Part shown: one piece after another, positions 35,840-43,939 of the stretch
Numbering within the stretch: position 1 is the first letter of the stretch
Layout of the letters: each line of letters opens with the position of its first letter
Source of the DNA: Flavobacterium sangjuense
GTDB taxonomy: Bacteria; Bacteroidota; Bacteroidia; Flavobacteriales; Flavobacteriaceae
Direction of reading: 5' to 3'
Assembly: GCF_004797125.1 (NCBI RefSeq)
Contig: NZ_CP038810.1
Span: 2,480,001 to 2,544,000, forward strand
Length of the DNA stretch: 64,000 bases
The notes under the pieces: generated by a model
Databases searched by the model: none
What the model saw: only the letters and a program-made list of their open reading frames with translations
What the model was told of the DNA's origin: nothing
Made by a program: the position numbers and the translations under genes

Positions 35840-38800
35840 ATGAATTACAAAAAACTACATCCAACCATTTTGTTAATGACCTTATTTTGTTTATTAACGA
35901 TAAACAAATCAAATGCTCAAAGCGCTACTGTAATTGAGCCAGGACCGGAACATTACGCTTCTAAATCATCATCGATTGGGAATAGAGCAACACAAATAAG
36001 CCCAATAAAAAATGTAACTACTGGAAATTCCGGACAATTAAATCAAGCATTCAATCTAAGTCGCAGTAATAGTGAAATTACCGCCTCACCTGCTGTTAAT
36101 TGCTATATTCCGCCTGATGGCACTTATACCAATTTCCCGGGAAATGATGATGGATCAGTTGGACCCATTGCATTACCATTTACATTTAGCTTATATGGAG
36201 TAAATTATAATTCTGTTTATATTAACAATAATGGAAATCTAACATTTACTGGGCCTTCTGCAGTGTACGATCCTGCTGGTTTTCCTTTTAATGTACCAAT
36301 GGTAGCACCATTTTGGGCAGATGTAGACACCCGTGTTGGAAACACAGTTAAATATAAAGTAAATCCAACCAATCTGATTGTTACCTGGCCTGGAGTAGGG
36401 TATTATAATCAAAAGACTAATTTATTAAATACCTTTCAGGTAATCATAACAAATGGAAATGATTCTTTGATAGGATTAGGTAGTAATGTTGCCTTTTATT
36501 ATGGCGATATGCAATGGACTACAGGTGAGGTACCTTCAAATGGAGGTGTAAATGGTTTTGGAGGACTCCCGGCAACTGCAGGAATTAATCAGGGAGATGG
36601 TATTAACTACATACAAATTGGTCGCTTTAATGCGAACAATGGAACTTATATCGGACCTCTAAGTGGAACAAGCGGTATTAATTATCTTGATTTCGGCTGT
36701 TTCCCATTAACTGCAGGTTCACTTACTAATTTGCCCCCGAGTGTTTCAGGTCTTCCGGCTAATAATACGCTTAATATAGCTTGTGGAGAAACCGGTACAA
36801 TAAATTTAACGGCCTTGCCTCCTGAAGTTGGTCAAAATGTTTTAGTAGCTATTGATACCGGAAGTTTGTGTAATGCTACTGTTACCTCGTCAAGTGGCCC
36901 TTCTTCTAATGCAATAGTTTCGATACTTGGCGCTGCATGCAATGAAGGTTCACATAACGTCAGTTTTTATTTTGCTGATAATTTCAACCCTACTGCAAGC
37001 ACTACTGTAAACATTACTGTTGTAGTTGGTTCGGCTCCTGTCATATCCTGCCCATCTGATATCACAGTTTCAAATACACCGGGACAATGTGGTGCCATCG
37101 TCAATTATCCTGCAGCCACAGCAACCGGTACATCACCAACTATAACTTATTCTATAGCTTCAGGAAGTTTCTTCCCAGTAGGCACAACAACAGTTACGGC
37201 AACAGCTACCAATAGTTGTGGTTCTCAAAGTTGTGACTTTACGGTAACGGTTAATGATACACAACTACCCAACGTTATCACTCAAAATGTAACTGTCAAT
37301 TTGGATGCAAATGGCACCGCTCAGGTTACCGCAGCTCAAATTAACAATGGCAGTACTGATAATTGTAGTATTGCCAGCATGAGTTTAAGTAAAACAAATT
37401 TTGACTGTAGTGATCTTAATTTGTCAATCGGGAATTGTCAAATGGATGCCAACTATATAGATTCCGCAACCAATGCCAATTCAGGGCCTAATGGACAAAC
37501 TTTTACTTGTCTCACATCGGGACTCTTATCAAAAATTGATGTGATATCATATAATCCGGCACAATTAAGGCTTAGAAATTATGTGAGCGAAGATTTAGCC
37601 ACTGCTTTTACAGGAGCTATTCTGGCTACTTCAAATTCAGCAGACGGTGCAGCTAATTTCCCTGGTTTTACAAGCTTCACCTTTGCAACGCCCCCTTTTT
37701 TAACAGCTGGTACAAAATATATTTTTGAAGTTGTAGGTTCTGGTACAGTATATCATCATATTACAGGAACTTATGCAGGCGGAACAGCTGTTAGTCCAAC
37801 TAATCCGGGTGCCGTTAGAGATATTCCTTTTAAAACCTATATATGTTCGGCGGGGACAGTTGTAACATTAACCGTTACCGATGTCAATAATAATTCAAAT
37901 ACTGAAAATGCATTTGTCACGGTTGTTGATAATATAGCTCCAGTAATTACATGCCCACCAACGGCAAACGTAATTGCAAACAATACAGGTTGTACATATA
38001 GTGGAAGCATTGGTACAGCAACTGCGACTGATAATTGTGGTTCGCCAACTATTTCAGGCCCGGTTCCTGCTGGTCCGTATCCGGTTGGAACTACAGTTGT
38101 GACATGGACAGCAACAGATGCCAGTGGTAATTCGGCAACCTGTACCCAATCTGTGGTGGTTGTAACTTCTGTACCTGCTGTTACAGCAAATAATGTCAGT
38201 GGTTGTTTTGGAACTGCAATAGCTTTGTCAGGAACTCCTGCTGGAGGTACATGGAGTATTGCTAATCCTTACACTGGTCCAAGTACAACTTACACACATT
38301 CTTATACAGATGGTAATGGATGTAGTGCGACAAGTGCTTCGGCAACAGTTACGACACACAAATTAGATTATGCTAATCTTCAATGGCCGCCCAATGCCGC
38401 AATTTGTCCGGGAGGAAGTTTCACTACTTATGGGCAGGTTTATGAAGGAGGTTTAACAGATGTAGCACCTTATATTACAGGTCAGGCACCAAATATTCAG
38501 GCATGGGTTGGAATCAGCCCCGAAGGAAGTAATTCAAATCCGAATACATGGACCAATTGGACTCCTGCTGTTTTGAATGCCTCTGCTATTTCAAATAATG
38601 ATGAATACATGGCTAATATCGGTAATTTATTAACTCCAGGAACCTACTATTATACATTCCGTTATTCTTATATGGGTTGTGGTTATCAATACGGAGGTTT
38701 TGGAGGCAGTGGTGTTTGGGATGGTTCATCAAGTGTAAGTGGTGTACTCACAATAAAAACACTTGATTATGTCAATTTACAATGGCCGGGTTCAGGATCT

Positions 38801-41800
38801 ATTTGTCCTGGAGGCAGCATGACAGCTTACGGTCAGGTTTATGAAGGTGGCTTAACTGATGTTGGTGCTAATATCCCTGGTCAAGCTCCGGGAATTCAGG
38901 CATGGATTGGAATTAGTCCGGTAGGAAGCAATTCTAATCCAAATACATGGTCAAATTGGACTCCTGCTACTTGGAACTCTGATCATATAAGTAATAACGA
39001 TGAATATAAGGCTACTTTCGGTAGTTCTTTAGCTCCGGGAACTTATTACTATACTTTCCGTTATTCTTTAGATGGTTGTGCCTATCAGTATGGTGGATTT
39101 AATTCAGGTGGTAGTTCATTTTGGAATGGTGTAAACTATGTCAGCGGTGTATTGACGGTTAATCCATTACCAACAGTTACAGCAGCTGATGTAAGTGGAT
39201 GTGCAGGCACAGCCATTGCATTATCAGGAACTCCGGCAGGAGGCTCATGGAGTGTGGCAAATCCTTATACAGGACCGAGTACTACTTATACCCATACTTA
39301 TACTGACGGAAATGGTTGTACTAATACCAGTGCTCCTGCAAATATTACTGTAAATCCATTACCAATACCAGTTATTACGGCTAATGGTCCGACAACCTTT
39401 TGTGATGGAGGTAGCGTTACACTAACAGCAGATTTTCCTTATCCTAGTAGTAATACTACTTTTATGAACTCACCTAGTGGAGGCGGTACGCCTGTAGATT
39501 GTAAGTGTCCGGCAGGATATGTAGCTGTAGGATATACAGGTTATACAGGCTCCTGGATGGACAAAATACAATTGGCATGTAAAAAATTAAATTCAAATGG
39601 TACGCTTAACCCTAATATAGTGTATACTTCTGCATTAGGTATTGGTGGAGGCGGTGGTCCAAATGGTCCTTATTTACTGACAGGTGATAAAGTATTGGTA
39701 GGAGGTAGAGCCGATAATGGTTGTTGTGGTTATCTTTCCCGTTTCGAAGGATATGGACAATCTATAAATTATATACAGGCTAATGGGAATAATAGTTCAT
39801 CACCAACTTCTGCCGGTGCCTTTGGACCAGCTGGATCTTCTTTAGGTACTCAATATGTACCTAATGGAAATGTAGTAGTTGGTATTAAAGGATGGCTAAA
39901 TGGCTTTGTTTCTGGACTTAGCTTGATATATGCTCCTATTAATCAAGTAATGAATACAAGTTATTCTTGGAGTAATGGTTCCACAGATGGTGCGATAACA
40001 GTAGCTACTGCTGGAAACTATAGTGTAACAGCAACAAGTGCTTTCGGTTGTTCTGCAACTGTTAGTCAAACGGTTACTGTCAATCCACAACCTGTTGCCG
40101 TTAGTCCTACTACTATTGCGATCTGTATTGGCGGTAGCACAACATTGCAAGTTAGCGGCGCCAGTGGTTATAACTGGTCTCCAGCCACAGGTTTGAATCA
40201 AACTACAGGAGATACAGTAACAGCCAGTCCAACAGTTACAACGGTTTATACGATAACTGCTACTGATCCTGGCTCGTGTTCAACTACTATTACTGTAGTA
40301 GTTAATCCTCTGCCAACACCTGTAATAAGCGTTACTGGTCCGACTACATTCTGCCAGGGCGGTTCAACTATTTTAACGGCAGGACCATCTAATCCAAATA
40401 TTTGGAATGCAGGTAGTTTGACTTTTGTTAAAACGGTTGCAGGTCAAACAGATAATATTACTGCTAACACTCATCTTACCAGAGGCAATTCGTTCCCTCT
40501 TTATAATGCTATTACAGAAGCAAGTGCACCAGCGGGTAATTGCAATTGGACTCCAGGTAATACGGAATGGGCATATGGAAACATAGCCGACTGGAATACC
40601 TTAAGTTACCAATATCTATGGCCAATGATTGGTTGTTATCCTCCGGGTATGGTTAATCAGCCTATGGTCGTGCATTTAATTTCAGAAAATATTTATTTCC
40701 AGTTAACATTTACTTTCTGGCAAGCGGGAGGTGGAAACTATACGTATACCCGTACCACTCAGGCAGCCGCATATGCAGGTCAAAGTTGGTCAAGCGGTCA
40801 AACAACTCCATCTATTTCTGTAAACACTTCCGGGAATTATACAGCAACAGTAACCGATAATAATGGATGTATTGCTACTACTGCAGCAACAACTATTACT
40901 GTTGACCCAACTAGTGTTGGAGGAGCAGTAAGCGGTGGAACAAGTCCAATTTGTACAGGATTTGCACCGGGCACCTTGACTCTTAGCGGACACACAGGAG
41001 CTGTGCTGCAATGGGAAAGTTCTTCGGATGACGTGACTTGGTATCCAATTGCCAATACAAGTGATACCCATTCACCAGGCGTTTTACTAGTAACAACTAA
41101 ATTTAGAGCAGTTGTGCAAAGTGGCACTTGTCTTATTGTCTATTCCGACCCTTTAACAATTACGGTGTATCAAGAATATCCATTCTATGCAGATAATGAT
41201 AGTGATGGATATGGAGCTGGACCTTCAGTTTTATTGTGTTCTATAAACGCGACTACAGTACCGGCAGGATATTCATTAGACAATACCGATTGTGATGATT
41301 CCAAAGATGACAGACATCAAACGTATCCATTCTATGTAGATGCTGATGGTGATACCTATGGAGCTGCAGGATCAACTGCTGTTCAGTTGTGTGCAATAAA
41401 TGCCAGCACACCTCCGTTACCTAATTATTCTGTTAATGCATTAGATTGCAACGATGCCGTGTTTGCTATTCATCCTGGAGTATATGACATTCCATATGAC
41501 AATATTGATAACAACTGTGATGGTTCATTATTTGACGGTCATTCACCAATAGTGGTTTATGTACTATCGCCTAGCTGTGGTGGTATTAATCATGGTTTAA
41601 ATAACACTATCAATTGTACAGAAATCGATTTGGGTGAAGGTTATGTGATTGGTTACCGATTTAAAGTGACTAATTTAGTTACCGGTGAAATAGCTTATGT
41701 TGACACTGTGCAGCATCACTTTAAATTGACAGATACTAGTATTTATTCTTATGGCACGCCATATTCTATTCAAGCGGCTGCTATTATAAATGGTGAAGTA

Positions 41801-42718
41801 CAACCGTTCAACGGACCAATTTGTACCCTTACAACAACAACTGTAGCAACAACCAAAGTGATTGCCACACAATGTGGTTCTACTTTAATCTTTATGACTT
41901 CTACTATCAATGCAACAGCAGTAAATCAAGCTCTTGCCTATCGTTTTAGAGTTTCCCGTGCTGATGCACCTGGTGTATATTACTTATCTCCTGAACGCAC
42001 ATCACCAAACTTTAATTTGACAATGTTGACTGTTCCTGCAGGGTTCTTAACTTATGCTACAGAATACAAAGTAGATGTTCAGATAAAAATAAAATTAGCC
42101 AACTTAATTGCCTGGTCTCAATTTGGACAAGCTTGTTCTATATTTACACCTCCAATGCCTGAAACATCTTTAGTTGCTTCACAATGTGAAATGACAGCTA
42201 CGAGCAATACACAAGTGATTAACACCACTCCTTTTACTGGTGCTACTCTGTATCGTTTCAGATTGACATTATATAATTTAATAGGTGATTTAGTATACAG
42301 TCAATATGTTGATACACCTAATCCATATTTCACCTTGAGTATGTTCTCCGGATTGCTCCCGGGTAATACCTATGTAGTCTCGGTGACCATGCAACTCTAT
42401 GGTACTTTTGTTGATTATGGAAAAGACTGTAGTGTGACGACTCCACTAGTAGCAAAAACAACGATGACGCTACCTTTCAAAGCGATAGCACATCCTAATC
42501 CATTTGCTGAAAACTTCATAATTGATGTCACTACCTCGATCCAGGAAATGGTTAGTCTAAAAGTCTATGACATGTTAGGCAGACTAGTAGAACAACGAGA
42601 GGTGAAAAGATCTGATTTGGAGAATTCACCATTTGGAGATCGCTATCCTTCCGGAGTGTATAATATCATTGTTACACAGGGCGAAGAAGTAAGAACTGTT
42701 CGTGTGGTAAAAAGATAA
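35840..42718 (+). CDS. giant T9SS-exported adhesin-like protein with NIDO-like, HYR and MopE-like parts
   Basis: A 2292-residue secreted protein with a signal peptide ending near SNAQ (residue 27). Residues about 88-290 resemble a nidogen (NIDO) domain (YGVNYNSVYINNNGNLTF, PMVAPFWADVDTR). Two HYR-type beta sandwiches follow (about 400-472 and 700-775; CPSDITVSN, VGTTVVTWTATDASGNSATC). A tandem pair of about 134-residue repeats is at about 840-1108 (QAWIGISPVGSNSNPNTWSN). Several Ig/PKD-like repeats come next, then two Asp-rich MopE-like segments (about 1775-1900; DNDSDGYGAG, DNIDNNCDGS). A type A T9SS sorting domain (about 2210-2292; AHPNPFAENFIIDV, VYDMLGRLVEQRE) ends it. Surface adhesion is inferred; ligand unknown. 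Confidence 0.92.
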   Translation: MNYKKLHPTILLMTLFCLLTINKSNAQSATVIEPGPEHYASKSSSIGNRATQISPIKNVTTGNSGQLNQAFNLSRSNSEITASPAVNCYIPPDGTYTNFPGNDDGSVGPIALPFTFSLYGVNYNSVYINNNGNLTFTGPSAVYDPAGFPFNVPMVAPFWADVDTRVGNTVKYKVNPTNLIVTWPGVGYYNQKTNLLNTFQVIITNGNDSLIGLGSNVAFYYGDMQWTTGEVPSNGGVNGFGGLPATAGINQGDGINYIQIGRFNANNGTYIGPLSGTSGINYLDFGCFPLTAGSLTNLPPSVSGLPANNTLNIACGETGTINLTALPPEVGQNVLVAIDTGSLCNATVTSSSGPSSNAIVSILGAACNEGSHNVSFYFADNFNPTASTTVNITVVVGSAPVISCPSDITVSNTPGQCGAIVNYPAATATGTSPTITYSIASGSFFPVGTTTVTATATNSCGSQSCDFTVTVNDTQLPNVITQNVTVNLDANGTAQVTAAQINNGSTDNCSIASMSLSKTNFDCSDLNLSIGNCQMDANYIDSATNANSGPNGQTFTCLTSGLLSKIDVISYNPAQLRLRNYVSEDLATAFTGAILATSNSADGAANFPGFTSFTFATPPFLTAGTKYIFEVVGSGTVYHHITGTYAGGTAVSPTNPGAVRDIPFKTYICSAGTVVTLTVTDVNNNSNTENAFVTVVDNIAPVITCPPTANVIANNTGCTYSGSIGTATATDNCGSPTISGPVPAGPYPVGTTVVTWTATDASGNSATCTQSVVVVTSVPAVTANNVSGCFGTAIALSGTPAGGTWSIANPYTGPSTTYTHSYTDGNGCSATSASATVTTHKLDYANLQWPPNAAICPGGSFTTYGQVYEGGLTDVAPYITGQAPNIQAWVGISPEGSNSNPNTWTNWTPAVLNASAISNNDEYMANIGNLLTPGTYYYTFRYSYMGCGYQYGGFGGSGVWDGSSSVSGVLTIKTLDYVNLQWPGSGSICPGGSMTAYGQVYEGGLTDVGANIPGQAPGIQAWIGISPVGSNSNPNTWSNWTPATWNSDHISNNDEYKATFGSSLAPGTYYYTFRYSLDGCAYQYGGFNSGGSSFWNGVNYVSGVLTVNPLPTVTAADVSGCAGTAIALSGTPAGGSWSVANPYTGPSTTYTHTYTDGNGCTNTSAPANITVNPLPIPVITANGPTTFCDGGSVTLTADFPYPSSNTTFMNSPSGGGTPVDCKCPAGYVAVGYTGYTGSWMDKIQLACKKLNSNGTLNPNIVYTSALGIGGGGGPNGPYLLTGDKVLVGGRADNGCCGYLSRFEGYGQSINYIQANGNNSSSPTSAGAFGPAGSSLGTQYVPNGNVVVGIKGWLNGFVSGLSLIYAPINQVMNTSYSWSNGSTDGAITVATAGNYSVTATSAFGCSATVSQTVTVNPQPVAVSPTTIAICIGGSTTLQVSGASGYNWSPATGLNQTTGDTVTASPTVTTVYTITATDPGSCSTTITVVVNPLPTPVISVTGPTTFCQGGSTILTAGPSNPNIWNAGSLTFVKTVAGQTDNITANTHLTRGNSFPLYNAITEASAPAGNCNWTPGNTEWAYGNIADWNTLSYQYLWPMIGCYPPGMVNQPMVVHLISENIYFQLTFTFWQAGGGNYTYTRTTQAAAYAGQSWSSGQTTPSISVNTSGNYTATVTDNNGCIATTAATTITVDPTSVGGAVSGGTSPICTGFAPGTLTLSGHTGAVLQWESSSDDVTWYPIANTSDTHSPGVLLVTTKFRAVVQSGTCLIVYSDPLTITVYQEYPFYADNDSDGYGAGPSVLLCSINATTVPAGYSLDNTDCDDSKDDRHQTYPFYVDADGDTYGAAGSTAVQLCAINASTPPLPNYSVNALDCNDAVFAIHPGVYDIPYDNIDNNCDGSLFDGHSPIVVYVLSPSCGGINHGLNNTINCTEIDLGEGYVIGYRFKVTNLVTGEIAYVDTVQHHFKLTDTSIYSYGTPYSIQAAAIINGEVQPFNGPICTLTTTTVATTKVIATQCGSTLIFMTSTINATAVNQALAYRFRVSRADAPGVYYLSPERTSPNFNLTMLTVPAGFLTYATEYKVDVQIKIKLANLIAWSQFGQACSIFTPPMPETSLVASQCEMTATSNTQVINTTPFTGATLYRFRLTLYNLIGDLVYSQYVDTPNPYFTLSMFSGLLPGNTYVVSVTMQLYGTFVDYGKDCSVTTPLVAKTTMTLPFKAIAHPNPFAENFIIDVTTSIQEMVSLKVYDMLGRLVEQREVKRSDLENSPFGDRYPSGVYNIIVTQGEEVRTVRVVKR

Positions 42719-42739
42719 ATAATAAACCAACTTAAACTT

Positions 42740-42775
42740 ATAAACCCTCATTGATTTATTTCAGTGGGGGTTTAT
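42740..42775 (+). terminator. terminator after the adhesin gene
   Basis: TAAACCCTCATTGA and TCAGTGGGGGTTTA form an imperfect but strong stem followed by TTAATT, 21 bases after the stop. Confidence 0.75.
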
Positions 42776-42778
42776 TAA

Positions 42779-42838
42779 TTAAAAAGAAATTCATTTTCAA
42801 AATACTTGCATTATTTTACTAAAACGATATAGTACTTG
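42779..42838. repeat. 60-bp direct repeat, right copy (upstream of the catabolic operon)
   Basis: This is the partner of 35344-35403. It ends 38 bp before the start codon of the first catabolic gene, so it probably overlaps that operon's promoter. The inner TACTA-N8-TAGTA could be an operator. Similarity stops sharply at both ends. Confidence 0.95.
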
Positions 42839-42876
42839 CCTATTTTTCATTTAATTTGTAGTAAAGAAACAACAAC

Positions 42877-43482
42877 ATGCAATTTGACCCAAACGAATTA
42901 GATCATACTGCCGTTTATAAACTTTTAACCGGCTCCGTAATTCCAAGACCTATTGGCTGGATTTCAAGTATTAGCGAGCATGGCATCAACAATTTAGCAC
43001 CCTTTTCCTATTTCAATGCCGTTGGAGATGATCCGCCTCATGTTATGTTTTCCACTGGTAGAGGCAATAATACCAATAAAGACACACTTAATAATGTTTT
43101 GGCAACCAAACAATTTGTGGTGAATATGGTAACCGAAGAATTGACCGAACAAATGAATTCTACTGCACAGGCTGTTCATTCTGATATTGACGAATTTGAA
43201 TTGGCTGGTGTAACTCCGATTCCTTCTTTAAAAATACAACCAAGACGTGTCAAAGAAAGTCCAATCACTTTTGAATGTGAATTGGTTCATCATTACTTCC
43301 TTGAAGATCATAAAAATGGCGGTGCCTGCGTCATAATTGGCCGAATCGTTATGATGCATATTGCAGATGATGTACTGCTTGATAATTACAAAATAAACCT
43401 TGAAAACTATAAACCGGTTTCTCGTTTAGCGGGTTCAGGTTATGCAAAAATCGGAGAAATTTTCTCTGTCAAAAGAAACTAA
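42877..43482 (+). CDS. flavin reductase-like (FMN-binding split barrel) protein
   Basis: A 201-residue protein of the flavin-reductase-like/DIM6-NTAB family. Marks are GSVIPRPIGWISSISEHGIN (19-38), NLAPFSYFNAVGDDPPHVMF (39-58), and VVNMVTEELTEQMNSTAQ near 85. Such proteins bind FMN and may reduce flavin or act as stand-alone flavoproteins. It is the first gene of an eleven-gene catabolic operon and is two bases from the next gene. It could supply reduced flavin to the monooxygenase two genes on, though that enzyme family normally uses NAD(P)H directly; a separate flavoprotein function is equally possible. Confidence 0.88.
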   Translation: MQFDPNELDHTAVYKLLTGSVIPRPIGWISSISEHGINNLAPFSYFNAVGDDPPHVMFSTGRGNNTNKDTLNNVLATKQFVVNMVTEELTEQMNSTAQAVHSDIDEFELAGVTPIPSLKIQPRRVKESPITFECELVHHYFLEDHKNGGACVIIGRIVMMHIADDVLLDNYKINLENYKPVSRLAGSGYAKIGEIFSVKRN

Positions 43483-43484
43483 TT

Positions 43485-43937
43485 ATGAAACCCGACGTTT
43501 TAGAAATAAATGTGGCTATGCAAATTTCAAAACCAATCAATGAGGTTTTTGAAGCCATTGTAAACCCTGAAAAAATGTGTAATTATTTCATTTCACAAAG
43601 TACAGGAAGAATGGAAGAAGGCAAAGATTTGATTTGGAAATTTCCCGAATTTGATTTTGAATGTCCGGTAAAAGTTGTCAAAGCTGAGCCAAATCTAATT
43701 TCATATTATTGGGAAAACAGTGGTGAAAATCTTTTGGTTGAAATGAAACTTTCTACCGTTGGCGACAATTTTACTTTAGTAAAAATCTCTGAAAAAAGTA
43801 TGGCAAACAATGAAGCCGGACTCAAATGGCTTTCCGGAAATTCCTTTGGCTGGTCAAATTTTCTGGCGTGTCTAAAAGCCTATCTTGAATACGGAATCAA
43901 TCTCAGAAAAGGTTCCTTTGATTTTATGAAAAAATAA
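43485..43937 (+). CDS. SRPBCC (START/AHSA1-like) domain protein
   Basis: A 150-residue protein with the helix-grip pattern: LEINVAMQISKPINEVFEAI (5-24), then NPEKMCNYF, a WKFPEFDFECPVKVV strand, and a long C-terminal helix (LSGNSFGWSNFLACLKAYLE). AHSA1-like proteins bind hydrophobic ligands or partners; no enzymatic residues are evident. It is two bases from each neighbour, so it belongs to the operon. A ligand-binding or chaperone-like role in aromatic catabolism is inferred, not shown. Confidence 0.88.
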   Translation: MKPDVLEINVAMQISKPINEVFEAIVNPEKMCNYFISQSTGRMEEGKDLIWKFPEFDFECPVKVVKAEPNLISYYWENSGENLLVEMKLSTVGDNFTLVKISEKSMANNEAGLKWLSGNSFGWSNFLACLKAYLEYGINLRKGSFDFMKK

Positions 43938-43939
43938 TT

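Noticed and set aside
35344..42838. An insertion sequence or transposon bounded by the 60-bp repeats
   Set aside because: The repeats are direct, not inverted; there is no transposase, and 60 bp is far too long for a normal target-site duplication. A recombination module is the better description.
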